Source: Candidatus Kaiserbacteria bacterium
Lineage (GTDB): Bacteria > Patescibacteriota > Minisyncoccia > Phycocordibacterales > UBA918
Direction of reading: 5' to 3'
DNA length: 45,614 nt
NCBI GenBank assembly: GCA_020428685.1
Contig: JAGQMJ010000004.1
Coordinates: 1-45,614, forward strand
The notes beneath the pieces are model-generated. The model was not told where the DNA came from. It saw nothing but the letters and a program-made list of their open reading frames with translations, and searched no databases. Shown here one piece after another: positions 25,401 through 33,756 of this stretch; the first letter of the stretch is position 1, and each line of letters begins with the position of its first letter. The position numbers and the translations under genes are program-made.

Positions 25401-28400
25401 TCCGTTTGCGATGTTTGTGGTATCTGAACCATTAGTTAGGTTGGCTGAGTCATACATATCCCAACCGTCCGCCACGGCATCGACATCCGTCCAAACTGTG
25501 TTCGCACTACAAGTCGTAAACTTCGGACTAAATTCAAGCCTAAATCTGGTCGGGACTGAAGATGTAGACCCTTGATTAGTAATACCAAAACGCAATCTGA
25601 TCGGGGAAGATAAATCAAAATCATTTAAAGCGGTGTCTTCTATTCCACCAGTGGCTGAAGTAGCACCTGACTCACTACCGTTGTCATTTCGCCAGTGAAT
25701 ATGCTTTACGACTAATTCACCACCGCTTAGGGTCGTCGAACCATTTTGAGTGGTTGGGATGGATGGCGCGACTGACCCGCTCGACACAATAATGTCATTT
25801 GTAGCGGAAGTAATTTCAAACTGCACAGTATCGTTACTCACAGCATCGGTAGTAATGTCCGCTACCACATAGACGCACATCGCTTGAGTGAGAGTAATAT
25901 TTACTGAACCGGTAAAGGTAGAGGTTCCGTTTGCGGCACTGAAGCCGTCTGTGTCAGTTGACCCAAACTGCGCTTCTCCCCCTCCATATGATTCACTAAT
26001 GCAATTGTAAGGACTGGTTGTATCTAGATCATAAAATAGTTTTACATTATCCAGTCCGACCGCTGCATCCACAGTGCCAATTTCTGAAATTGTAATACTG
26101 GTCACATTTCTGGAGCTAGAATTTTCTTTCAGAACAAAAGTACCTCCAAAATAAACATCAGGAGTTGGAATATCTGCTCCAGCGATAGCAGTGCCAGTGG
26201 CACTCACACGCACATCAGCGTCAATCGTTGCTGTAGGAAAAACTAAGTAATCATTGATAGGTTGACCTTCATTAGTAACTCTAAAACAATAGGTCTCTCC
26301 CTCTGAGGCAGACGTAGAAGCGACCATTGAGTACTCAACTTCCACGAATTCCGTAATACCAATCATGACTGGACTGGTGGTAGACCTTGTATCGCGCACA
26401 CCTCCATTTGATGACAAGAAAGAAGCATTCTCATCCGTCACACCACCTGTACTAACGGCGATGTTGGTTGTGTCAGAGCCGTCAGTCAGGTTTGCAGAAT
26501 CATACATATTCCACGCATCATCAGTCGAGCCCACATCTGTCCACACTGTAACATCATTACAGGTCGGCGCCGCCAAGCCGTATTCAACCTGAAAAGCAAC
26601 ATCTAGCGATGTGGTCGAACCTTCGTTAGAAATACCCATGCGCAATCTAACGGGAGTCTCCTTTGCTATTGCAAGCAAAGGTGCATCTTCAGCCCCTCCT
26701 TTAGCTGATGTAGCACCTGATTCACTACCGTCATCATTTCTCCAATGGTAGTGACCAAGCGTAAGATCCGGACTAACGATATTGGTTGTTCCACTAATCG
26801 CAACTGCTTCTGCTGGAAAGGCTGTAGTGCCAGACACAATAACATCTGTAGATGGGTCAGATATTTCTATAGCCATAGTGTCACCAGAATCAGCATCAAC
26901 CAAAATGTCTAGCACGGTATACAGACACAGTGCCTGGGTCGGCCCAATACTGGCAATAGTACCAGCAAAAACAGAACTTCCGTCTGGCCCGGAAAAACCA
27001 TTTGCATCTGTCCCTCCGTACTGTGACTCAGTCCCGGCGTAAGACTCACTAGCACAGTTGTATGGAGCAGAAGTGTCGTACTCGTAGTACATTTTGATAT
27101 TGGCCAGCTCAGTCTCACCGTCTACTGTACCCTTCTCGGTTATTCTGACAGAAGAAACCGTTCTCGAAGTGATACTTGTAACAGCAAATTTACCTCCGAC
27201 GTACAAATCGGTACTAGGTGACCTAGCTTCAGAAACTATCGCTCCAGATGCCGTCACCAGAGTATCGGGGCCGATGTCTGCTACAGTATCACCAACTCTG
27301 TCGTCGGCTGTTGGTCCCCACCAAGTCACATACATACGCTCGTAGTTGTTAAGCGTTAAAATAGGCTTTCCAAAATCATCGCCAGATGCATTTAACGGAC
27401 CATGCTCAGCCCCCCAAGTTGTCATTCCATCAGTTGAAGTAGCCCAATAGATATTACCAGTCAAAGAATTACCAATCGTATCCTCAAGGACGTAGGCTAT
27501 GTAAATATCACCATTATTTTGGTCATAACCAATTGTGGCTCCATGAAGACCTCTACCAGCAATATTTGTAAAGACATCGGTGGTATTAGTCCAACCAACC
27601 CCGTCATAAACAGCCGAACGCAAATCATGATCGGCTGTATTCATGTCATTATTATCAGCAGAGTAAAGTAAATATATGTAACCAGTATCAATATCTATAG
27701 TAGCTGATAAGCCTCCATCATATGTCGCACTCTCAACCGCGTTTGCATCAATTGTGTTCCAGGCTGACCAAGAACTTCCGTTCCAAATAGATGATCGAAT
27801 ATCATTAGCAGACACATCTCGATTAATCACCAAAACATTTCCCCCACTAAGCGGCATCATCAAATTGTGATCAGGTGAAAAATCAAACGGGGTTGTACCC
27901 ACCTCATTCCAACTAGTCGTTAAATTACAACTCGAAGAGCAAGACACAGCATAAGAATCTGATCCGTCATTAACCGCCATGTACACCTCACCATCAGTAG
28001 CAACAGTAAGAGAATGTGTGTTTACGTTTGCAGAAATCGTGGGAGACTGACCAGAATTAATTGAACCATTGGTAGGTGAACTCCCCATCAATAGCGTGTC
28101 GGTAGTCGTATCGAGTCTATTGTAAAACAAATCATCAAGACTACTGTCCATGGTGGCAATATGGATATAGTTACCAGTACTTCCCGGAGTCCAACGATCA
28201 TACCAAACCACAATTTTCAAACAGTCAGTCTGGCTATCAACCAAAACAGTTGAGCCCCAAGTATCACCCCCATCGGTGGTTTTTCGGTAAGCACACTGAC
28301 CAGTACTGTCTCGATAAAATGTATATCCAGTCTGATCACTAATGAATACGTTTTCAGAACCGGTGATGTTGTGTGAGCCGGAGTTCGTTGTAGCAGTACT

Positions 28401-28550
28401 ATCGATTACCACTCTAGCAGCCTCCACATGCATTGGATACAACAAAACCAGTTGCACAAGCAACACTCCAAACACCTGCAACAGCATCGACATCATGACG
28501 AATACTGAAACAGCATTATTAACACGTTCTAAAACACGCAGTTTATACAT
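22410..28550 (-). CDS. Giant secreted repeat protein with Asp-box region
   Basis: 2046 residues, the largest gene here. A long hydrophobic N-terminal segment (about 12-45, ending HVEAA) acts as a signal or anchor. Residues 50-430 contain Asp-box motifs (TTDGGDTWGS near 92, TSTDGMTTWG near 378), typical of sialidase-like beta-propellers, although no catalytic residues can be assigned. About 440-1130 holds two copies of a roughly 340-residue module, each including HWRNDDGSESGATSA-like and YDSANLTDGSDTTNI-like segments and a YCFRV motif. Looser copies of its second half occur near 1500-1800. The C-terminus (FGSIPFNDDQIAAQ ... VYLAVPVF) matches the end of the small secreted protein at 34940-36085. 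AGAGGA and GGAG precede the ATG. It follows the TolB-like gene by 34 nt. An adhesin-like role is inferred. Confidence 0.85.
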   Translation of the reverse strand: MYKLRVLERVNNAVSVFVMMSMLLQVFGVLLVQLVLLYPMHVEAARVVIDSTATTNSGSHNITGSENVFISDQTGYTFYRDSTGQCAYRKTTDGGDTWGSTVLVDSQTDCLKIVVWYDRWTPGSTGNYIHIATMDSSLDDLFYNRLDTTTDTLLMGSSPTNGSINSGQSPTISANVNTHSLTVATDGEVYMAVNDGSDSYAVSCSSSCNLTTSWNEVGTTPFDFSPDHNLMMPLSGGNVLVINRDVSANDIRSSIWNGSSWSAWNTIDANAVESATYDGGLSATIDIDTGYIYLLYSADNNDMNTADHDLRSAVYDGVGWTNTTDVFTNIAGRGLHGATIGYDQNNGDIYIAYVLEDTIGNSLTGNIYWATSTDGMTTWGAEHGPLNASGDDFGKPILTLNNYERMYVTWWGPTADDRVGDTVADIGPDTLVTASGAIVSEARSPSTDLYVGGKFAVTSITSRTVSSVRITEKGTVDGETELANIKMYYEYDTSAPYNCASESYAGTESQYGGTDANGFSGPDGSSVFAGTIASIGPTQALCLYTVLDILVDADSGDTMAIEISDPSTDVIVSGTTAFPAEAVAISGTTNIVSPDLTLGHYHWRNDDGSESGATSAKGGAEDAPLLAIAKETPVRLRMGISNEGSTTSLDVAFQVEYGLAAPTCNDVTVWTDVGSTDDAWNMYDSANLTDGSDTTNIAVSTGGVTDENASFLSSNGGVRDTRSTTSPVMIGITEFVEVEYSMVASTSASEGETYCFRVTNEGQPINDYLVFPTATIDADVRVSATGTAIAGADIPTPDVYFGGTFVLKENSSSRNVTSITISEIGTVDAAVGLDNVKLFYDLDTTSPYNCISESYGGGEAQFGSTDTDGFSAANGTSTFTGSVNITLTQAMCVYVVADITTDAVSNDTVQFEITSATNDIIVSSGSVAPSIPTTQNGSTTLSGGELVVKHIHWRNDNGSESGATSATGGIEDTALNDFDLSSPIRLRFGITNQGSTSSVPTRFRLEFSPKFTTCSANTVWTDVDAVADGWDMYDSANLTNGSDTTNIANGIGGVTDENTTFLTPNGGVRDTESLTASTTLDTDEHVDLEYSITSTANALNNTTYCFRVSANGADLQGYDTYAEITTVPKRDFKVQRGNSVITGSSITITAGVDYTAPSAANKAFVRITNSHHTGAGDLTAGGAQNADDVTAYISNPSNIMTSITFTRGSSISDTFVDWEIVEFVGAVSTDNEMIVRDVGVITLTNSDLVATGTSASVTDDSDVVVYVTGIRNRNTSRNYYAGQVTSSWAAGSDEPVFTRGATGNAFVDVSYAVVEYVGNNWVVQRSEHTYTAAGTAETESITAVNSLARTFIHSQKRMGASTNVVHFGHQVWLSSIGAVSYELESGADTGIGQTSVAWVIENTQTGSNGMNVQRQNGSTINGAEPLTIELAISTPLNAANNASIFVNSSAAGTNNAYPRPIMGARITSTTTYEIWRSDTGQNLSYRVELVQWPVADLAIRQNYYRFYSDNDTLTPTDPWPPGLSDLGENTTITANDSPLGEDDYLRIRMSLRVSNANMPAGFQQFKLQYAERLTTCTAVSTWEDVGQTASSTIWRGYVGTSTVDGTALSTDPPVPGDLLVSVSDVAGTLESTNPSASNPFVVFDGEDIEYDWFVQQNGANPDTVYCFRMVISDGSPLDGYLHYPQIRTADFSPVTMNWRWYSDVGSETPTSPLANENVAPANIEIDDTLMLRVTVRERANITGSDVKFKLQFSDDISFANPVDVVASTTCVENSLWCYTNGGGVDNALISSSTLSDTESCISGLGNGCGTHNETSAHVTGHTHGAQQSKEYSFTISQAGARVGAVYYFRLAKSINDEIVPHDIGESYPSVLSGNSALTFSISGLPSGTNTAGVVTDATTTATGVTFGSIPFNDDQIAAQRITVSTNATEGYQVLQYARQQMMSSYGIAIDNITSSNAVPAGWATACSGATTGCVGYHTTDATLEGGSARFGPTDTYAALSTTPSEIMYSSLPIGGTEDIVFRVLVTEMQPAGEYETDIVYLAVPVF
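25160..26170 (-). repeat. Internal module of the giant protein, copy 2
   Basis: This stretch encodes the second copy of the approximately 340-residue module: a YFGGTF...ISEIGTVDAAVGLDNVK half and an HIHWRNDNGSESG...YCFRVSANG half. It aligns with 26170-27230. Boundaries are approximate and drawn from the translated sequence. Confidence 0.75.
26170..27230 (-). repeat. Internal module of the giant protein, copy 1
   Basis: First copy of the module: a YVGGKF...ITEKGTVDGETELANIK half and an HYHWRNDDGSESG...YCFRVTNEG half. Similarity to copy 2 is obvious in protein and patchy in DNA, so the duplication is old. Each copy keeps the same Cys positions (YNCxSESY, TQAxC, PTCNDV/TTCSAN, YCFRV). Confidence 0.75.
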
Positions 28551-28584
28551 AACTCCATCCTCTTATAGTACCGCACTTTTATAA

Positions 28585-30426
28585 TTATTCTTGAGCAGTC
28601 TGTGAACTTGTCGCTGATTCTGGGTCAGGTTCAATTGGCAAAATAACTAAATCAGGAATTGTTGAAGTAGCCACAATATCTGGTGTGATAATCTCTGATA
28701 TATCAGGCGTACTTGTAGCCCTCAAATCAAGGGTGCTTGGAGCATCAACCCCTACAACCTCAGGAGTACTTGAGGCGTTACCGTCAGTCGGAGGTGTAGA
28801 TGAAGAATTAGTAACATCAGAACCCTTAGGACTTGGTTTTGACTGAATCAAGGCTCTAGTTTCACCAGTCGAATCTGTTTCAGGTAATTCGTCTGGCAAC
28901 TGTCTAGGTATAGACTGCAAAGGTACAATTTTGCCAGACACCAAATCAAAACCTTTCATCACAACATCACCGTTTTCATACATAGCTTCATACATCACCA
29001 CCATTCTAGGATTTGATACTGAAACCCCATCACCATCCTCGATTGTCGTGTAGGTGCGATTCTGAATATCGTATGTTTTTAGTGACTGCGTACCGTCATT
29101 TGAGCGGCTATTCCAAATAACCAAAGGCCCTCTAACATGAGGTGCTATGTCATGCCGAGGAGAATCTGTAATCTGTCTTTCGGTACCAGAGTTATACAAA
29201 ATTACCTCCCAATTATTTTGAACCCATCTTTGCCAAACGATGTAATCACCATGTCTGGTTGGCTCCATATTATTTACAAAACCATCGGTAATTTGAACCT
29301 CATCGCCAGTTTCTATGTCGTATGAAATAATCTGATATCTATCATCGACTAGTCTGTGCCAAACGATAGTTCTTGAGTACTCATCATAAAACGGTGAAGC
29401 ATCATCAACTTTATTGTGAGTAATTTGAGTCTGCATCCCATCTCTTACTAAAAAGATTTCCAAGTCACCATCACCATCCGGCAGCGCAACTAAAGAGTCA
29501 TTGAGCGGTAATTCGCCACTAGACTTCTGACAATAGAAGGAACCATCTTCTATTCGGGTACATTCATTCTCATTAAATGTAAAGCTTGAATCGCTCTCTA
29601 CTACTGACACAAATTCTCCATCATTCAAAGCTTCAGTTTCCTCATCTTCAAGCAAAACATCTTGTGAATCCTCCAAATCTTCTTCAGCACCAGAGTCAGC
29701 ATCATGACCTGTACCTGAATCACTAGATACTGAAACTATTGCGTCTTCCTCACCAGAAGCATCAACATCATCTTCATCAGACGAATTATCATTTGCTGGG
29801 ACTTCATCTTCTGAAGCAGATCCGCCACCATTTTGAGCTGACTGACCTGTACTTGTAGCAGCGGTCGAAGAAGCTATTGCTTCACTTGATGAGGCAGAAA
29901 CATTGCCGACAGTAGTGACAGTAGATGAACTTTGTGAAGAGTCTGCACTTAAATCTTCATCTTCTTCAATAACTGCTGACTCAATAATCTCATCAGAATC
30001 GACAGCATTATCAGAAACAGCAAGCACACTGCTGGAATCATTTGCAGTGTCACTTGTTTTAACTTCACCCTCTTCAGGTGGCGATATATCAGCGGCAGGT
30101 GGCGGACTTTCTTCAACAAAGCTTACTTCAGGAGCTTCTGCAACAATTGTTACTTTCGGAGGCTGCGGCACTTCAGGCTGAGCAACTGGTTCAACTTCAT
30201 CAGCATAAACATTCTGGAAAGGCTGAGAGAGGAAGCAGACACACAATAAAAGCGACAGTAATACTGCCTTTCTGGACATGAAAACTAATTTGTACAAGAG
30301 AACAGTTTCAGTTACAGAAGTAACTGTGCCAATATCAAATACCCTAGCAGAACACTTATTTTCAAAGCGTACAGAACTAGTTTTTAAATTGTTTTTATCT
30401 TCAGTTTTTGAACTTCTACGTGACAT
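28585..30426 (-). CDS. Secreted TolB-like beta-propeller protein with acidic low-complexity region
   Basis: 613 residues from the ATG at 30426. A hydrophobic signal segment (MSRKAVLLSLLLCVCFLS) begins about 50 residues in, so either the N-region is unusually long or translation starts at the internal ATG at 30279, giving about 560 residues. About 200 residues of Ser/Glu/Asp-rich low-complexity sequence follow. Then come TolB/WD40-like blades with repeated patterns such as DGDLEIFLVRDG, TIVWHRLVDDRYQIISYD, YIVWQRWVQNNWEVILYN and VIWNSRSNDGT. The C-terminus is Pro/Ser/Thr-rich without a clear anchor. It directly precedes the giant protein gene, so the two probably act together. Propellers of this kind usually bind proteins or sugars; the ligand is unknown. 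Confidence 0.8.
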   Translation of the reverse strand: MSRRSSKTEDKNNLKTSSVRFENKCSARVFDIGTVTSVTETVLLYKLVFMSRKAVLLSLLLCVCFLSQPFQNVYADEVEPVAQPEVPQPPKVTIVAEAPEVSFVEESPPPAADISPPEEGEVKTSDTANDSSSVLAVSDNAVDSDEIIESAVIEEDEDLSADSSQSSSTVTTVGNVSASSSEAIASSTAATSTGQSAQNGGGSASEDEVPANDNSSDEDDVDASGEEDAIVSVSSDSGTGHDADSGAEEDLEDSQDVLLEDEETEALNDGEFVSVVESDSSFTFNENECTRIEDGSFYCQKSSGELPLNDSLVALPDGDGDLEIFLVRDGMQTQITHNKVDDASPFYDEYSRTIVWHRLVDDRYQIISYDIETGDEVQITDGFVNNMEPTRHGDYIVWQRWVQNNWEVILYNSGTERQITDSPRHDIAPHVRGPLVIWNSRSNDGTQSLKTYDIQNRTYTTIEDGDGVSVSNPRMVVMYEAMYENGDVVMKGFDLVSGKIVPLQSIPRQLPDELPETDSTGETRALIQSKPSPKGSDVTNSSSTPPTDGNASSTPEVVGVDAPSTLDLRATSTPDISEIITPDIVATSTIPDLVILPIEPDPESATSSQTAQE

Positions 30427-30427
30427 T

Positions 30428-30472
30428 TTAAGGCTCAACCAAATAGTTGAAGTGCCATATTATTCCCATCAC
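30428..30472 (-). CDS. Possible 14-codon leader peptide before the TolB-like gene
   Basis: GTG at 30472 lies 6 nt after an extended -10 element and opens a 14-codon frame (MMGIIWHFNYLVEP). Its TAA stop is 1 nt before the ATG of the TolB-like gene, in a different frame. The geometry would couple translation of the two. A reading frame this short can arise by chance. Confidence 0.25.
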   Translation of the reverse strand: MMGIIWHFNYLVEP

Positions 30473-30478
30473 ATACTA

Positions 30479-30487
30479 ATAATACCA
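30479..30487 (-). promoter_or_regulatory. Extended -10 promoter of the TolB-like / giant protein operon
   Basis: TGGTATTAT lies in the 112-nt gap after the cohesin-dockerin gene. Transcription should begin about 7 nt further, at the GTG of the possible leader peptide. Confidence 0.45.
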
Positions 30488-30538
30488 GTATTGTTCAGTC
30501 TTTATCACCACACTTATCAACAGAGTTACTAACAACCC

Positions 30539-31285
30539 CTACTTGAAGAAAAAATCAGCCAATATTATAGAAAAATCTCTAAAGGTCATCTGGCCATCAC
30601 CATTAAAATCATATTTGATCTTTTTATCATTCCAAGCAGCCATAAAAGCACTAATATCTGAGAGAGAAACCTTTCCGTCCCCATTTATATCTGTCACAAT
30701 TTTTACTGCTACATTTACTCCAATACTGTCTAGGTTGGTATTTTCATCGTATACATAAAGACTAACCTTGGAACTATCAGACTCCTTTACTGAGACAGAT
30801 GTACCCTTTCCATCGCCTGCTAAAAGAACAACACTGGTTGCAGAGAAACTGTTTTGACCAGTAACTTTTGCCTTTAAATCAATTGAGGCAATTTTATGTT
30901 CACCAATGAATCCTTTCCGGTAAGTACCCCCTCTCAAAATCACCCTATCATCCTTAATAATTGGATCTTGGGTCCAAATAGTCAAAACCGATTGCCCCCT
31001 ATCAACGGCCAAGACTTGCACGGCGTTTGATTCAAACTGCAAAGTAATATCTACTGCATTGACAGGTACGTGGGCACTGGCATAAACGTCTATCGTAAAT
31101 CTCTGACCAGCCTCCACAGTCGAGGCAGAAGTTGCTAGTCTGACATAAGACACTCCACTATTACTAACCGCAGCCGCTCCGAGAATAGTAGCGAAAGTCA
31201 AAAGCGCGGGGAACATATACCGAACCGTACCACTCCTTTGTTGAGTTGAAAACAAATTTTTGAAGTAGTAAATGATTCGATTCAT
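30539..31285 (-). CDS. Cohesin plus dockerin protein, membrane anchored
   Basis: 248 residues. After an N-terminal membrane segment (about 24-42), residues 50-170 form a cohesin-type beta-sandwich with VNAVDITLQFESNAVQVLAV, SVLTIWTQDP, IILR-like strands and LAGDGKGTSV. Residues 193-240 form a dockerin with two calcium-binding loops, DINGDGKVSLSD and DFNGDGQMTFRD, separated by a helix. Cohesin and dockerin are the interacting halves of cellulosome assembly, and here both sit in one chain, allowing chain growth or adaptor behaviour. It is the last gene of the cohesin operon, 6 nt after the preceding gene. Whether this cohesin binds its own type of dockerin is unknown. Confidence 0.88.
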   Translation of the reverse strand: MNRIIYYFKNLFSTQQRSGTVRYMFPALLTFATILGAAAVSNSGVSYVRLATSASTVEAGQRFTIDVYASAHVPVNAVDITLQFESNAVQVLAVDRGQSVLTIWTQDPIIKDDRVILRGGTYRKGFIGEHKIASIDLKAKVTGQNSFSATSVVLLAGDGKGTSVSVKESDSSKVSLYVYDENTNLDSIGVNVAVKIVTDINGDGKVSLSDISAFMAAWNDKKIKYDFNGDGQMTFRDFSIILADFFFK

Positions 31286-31291
31286 GTTTTG

Positions 31292-31978
31292 TTATAGCGA
31301 CAGTAGGTCTGTTCGTAGTGTTGTAGCTTGTTGGCGCGCAACCAATAACGACTCTTGAACTCCACTAACTTCAACTAAAATTCCGACAATCTCATCTGAG
31401 CTAGCACTCTTTCCTTGTAGAAGGTTTGAAATGATTTCATCTTGAAGAGTAACAAGCTTAGAAAACAACTCGCTCTGCTTATGCTCCAAATCTGACAGCT
31501 CATGCCAATTAGAGACCTTGTAGTCCTCAAATTTATCGTCTCCAGAAATCAAACTTAGCTGGTCAACATAGTCTTCATAAACCTCAATCTCACGAGTAAA
31601 CCTGGAGACCATAACAGACTTTCTCTCCGCAAAGAAAGAGCCACATCTTCCGAACAATCTTTCTAACTCAACAAGTTGCGAATGATTAAGACCATCATTG
31701 AGTCGACTTAGTAAGTAATCAAAACTCTCTCTCTCATCTACTGAGCAGTCACGAACGATTGATTCAGTAATTTGATCAGCACCATTACGGGCTGTAGTTT
31801 CAGCAATCGCTACCAACAAAGTTTCTTGATCTGATATCTTCACCTCAGTAGCCAGCTCAAGTTCACTAAAACGACTATCAACAAGGACTGACACCAACCA
31901 CACCATCAGCATCACACCAACTAATAGAAAAACGAGATTCTTTGTATTCAACCATCCTGATTTATTTTCTGTTTGCAT
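31292..31978 (-). CDS. Membrane-anchored helical protein of unknown function
   Basis: 228 residues with one N-terminal membrane helix (about 14-31) and an otherwise helical, charged extracytoplasmic region with coiled-coil tendency. Two Cys are 40 residues apart (RDCSVDE and GRCGSFF). No family is recognised. It lies inside the cohesin operon, 10 nt after the second cohesin gene and 6 nt before the cohesin-dockerin gene, so it is probably a structural or spacer component of the same assembly. Confidence 0.75.
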   Translation of the reverse strand: MQTENKSGWLNTKNLVFLLVGVMLMVWLVSVLVDSRFSELELATEVKISDQETLLVAIAETTARNGADQITESIVRDCSVDERESFDYLLSRLNDGLNHSQLVELERLFGRCGSFFAERKSVMVSRFTREIEVYEDYVDQLSLISGDDKFEDYKVSNWHELSDLEHKQSELFSKLVTLQDEIISNLLQGKSASSDEIVGILVEVSGVQESLLVARQQATTLRTDLLSL

Positions 31979-31988
31979 ATCTGTTTGT

Positions 31989-33752
31989 TTAATCTTTCTT
32001 TTTTGTTAATTCTGTAACGTCTTCAATCTCTTTCTCAACTGCTCGCTGTGAATTTTGCAATGCTCTATCTAATATTTCTATCATATCAGATTCAGCCTTA
32101 GTGAGCTTTTTAGTTTTTCTTGACGACTGCATCAGTGATTCCTGCTCTCTTAACATACCTTGTAGTGAAGAGAATTCCCTGTGGAGTATTTCCAAAGCCT
32201 CAGTAGATTCAATCTTAACCTTCTTCCTAAACCGACGGAAATAAACAAACATGTACCATGTGCCGATAAATAAAGCGAAGAGCAAAATCACAAGTGGCAC
32301 CACGACAGACAGAACACTAATAATCATAGAGCCAATCTTGAGGTAGCCAGGCTGCTGCACAGCAATCCTGATAACATTTGAAACTTCACTTTGAGCACCA
32401 AATTCATCTGTCGCCTGAGCTGAGAGTTCATAAACTCCATTAAAGAACTTACCCTCAGGAATAAAGATAAACTCTCCCGTCTCGTCTGCTATCACTGTAT
32501 ATACAGAAGGATCTCCACCAACCCTCTTCAGTATCACATCTACCGATGCTCCAGCTCTGGTCAATCCTTTAATTACAGGAATCACTTCTTCATTAATCTC
32601 AGACGGATATTCTGTGAAGGCTGGCTTACTAAAAGCTTCAATAGTAAATGAGTATGTACCCACAATACTGTTACCAGCCTCATCAAAAGCTTCAATGATA
32701 ACTGAGTGGTAACCTGGATCTAATGCTGGCAATGAGATAGTGCTTGAACCTTTTTCGTCCACGTAATCAAAAGGTTCACTTGCATCAAGTTTAACTTTGA
32801 ACACCTTAACTTCAGACGTCTTGTCAGTCACCTGAACTGAAAGCACTTGGACTGGATTGTTCAAATCTGAATTTTCAGAGTGTTTAATATCAATCTTAGA
32901 AGGGTTCTCTGAGTCAACTGCTAGACGATAGTGAGCAACCTTACCCCAGCCGTCAGCATTCTTGAATTGAATGTGGAAATAAGAAACACCTTCATCCAAA
33001 TCTGTAAGAGATATTTCCTTGATAGGACTGTCGTACACTTTGGTTGGTATGGTTGTCGGATTTGAATCAAGCAATGTCCTCACTGCGGTCACCCCAGCAG
33101 GTAGCGACCAGCTAAGTACCGCGTCTTTTGACTTAGACCAAAACTTTGGGTCGCCGTGGGTAGTAGAAGTAATGACCGGAGCTGCCGGCGTATTGGCTGG
33201 TGCAACGTACTCAATTATCTCAGGTTCTGGTGCAGCAGATTGCGCCTGAATGGTGTATGTTCCACCATTCATGGCAGTGAGAATATTTGTCCCTTTGCCG
33301 TCATTTGCTAAGACTGAACCATTCTTAAACGATACTCTAGCAGTACCAGCTCCAGCCGCTCGAAATGTTACATTCATGATGGTTCCAGTTTGACCACTAT
33401 AGCCAGAAGGCAATCCACCACTGAAATTTATAGTCCCTGCGCTGTTTGAGAAGGTCGGCTCTGTAACCCAAAGATTAAAAATCGAATTATTTCTGTTGAC
33501 CGATACTACCGAAAGCTCGCGGGGATTGAAAGATAAAGAACCCTCAGCAGCGTTTACAGACTTGCCATCGGTATTAACCAGAACTCTGACTGAGAAGGTG
33601 CCGTTGGCGGAATACACTCCGGTACTTGGCGACAAAGAGAGCGAGGCTGCATTCGCGAAAGCATAACTGGCCAAAAACAATAACAGAGACAGGAGTGAAT
33701 ATGCGAGAAGTTTTAGTGATAAGATACCGGGTTTTGTAATCTGTGTATTCAT
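31989..33752 (-). CDS. Cohesin-domain membrane protein with cytoplasmic coiled coil
   Basis: 587 residues. A signal peptide (about 15-36, ending AFANAAS) precedes a cohesin domain at about 37-170, with VNAAEGSLSFNPRELSVVSV, SIFNLWVTEP, INFSGGLPSGYSG and LANDGKGTNI. Two or three Ig-like domains follow to about 465. A membrane helix (about 475-500) is followed by a basic stretch (YFRRFRKKVK) and a helical cytoplasmic tail of about 85 residues ending in a Lys/Glu-rich coil. It is thus a cohesin receptor spanning the membrane. The ATG comes 4 nt after the preceding cohesin gene and overlaps no other frame. Confidence 0.88.
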   Translation of the reverse strand: MNTQITKPGILSLKLLAYSLLSLLLFLASYAFANAASLSLSPSTGVYSANGTFSVRVLVNTDGKSVNAAEGSLSFNPRELSVVSVNRNNSIFNLWVTEPTFSNSAGTINFSGGLPSGYSGQTGTIMNVTFRAAGAGTARVSFKNGSVLANDGKGTNILTAMNGGTYTIQAQSAAPEPEIIEYVAPANTPAAPVITSTTHGDPKFWSKSKDAVLSWSLPAGVTAVRTLLDSNPTTIPTKVYDSPIKEISLTDLDEGVSYFHIQFKNADGWGKVAHYRLAVDSENPSKIDIKHSENSDLNNPVQVLSVQVTDKTSEVKVFKVKLDASEPFDYVDEKGSSTISLPALDPGYHSVIIEAFDEAGNSIVGTYSFTIEAFSKPAFTEYPSEINEEVIPVIKGLTRAGASVDVILKRVGGDPSVYTVIADETGEFIFIPEGKFFNGVYELSAQATDEFGAQSEVSNVIRIAVQQPGYLKIGSMIISVLSVVVPLVILLFALFIGTWYMFVYFRRFRKKVKIESTEALEILHREFSSLQGMLREQESLMQSSRKTKKLTKAESDMIEILDRALQNSQRAVEKEIEDVTELTKKKD

Positions 33753-33756
33753 AAAA

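Noticed and set aside
22410-28550. Active sialidase
   Set aside because: Asp-box motifs are present but the Arg triad and FRIP-type motif of sialidases could not be identified, so only a propeller-like region is supported.
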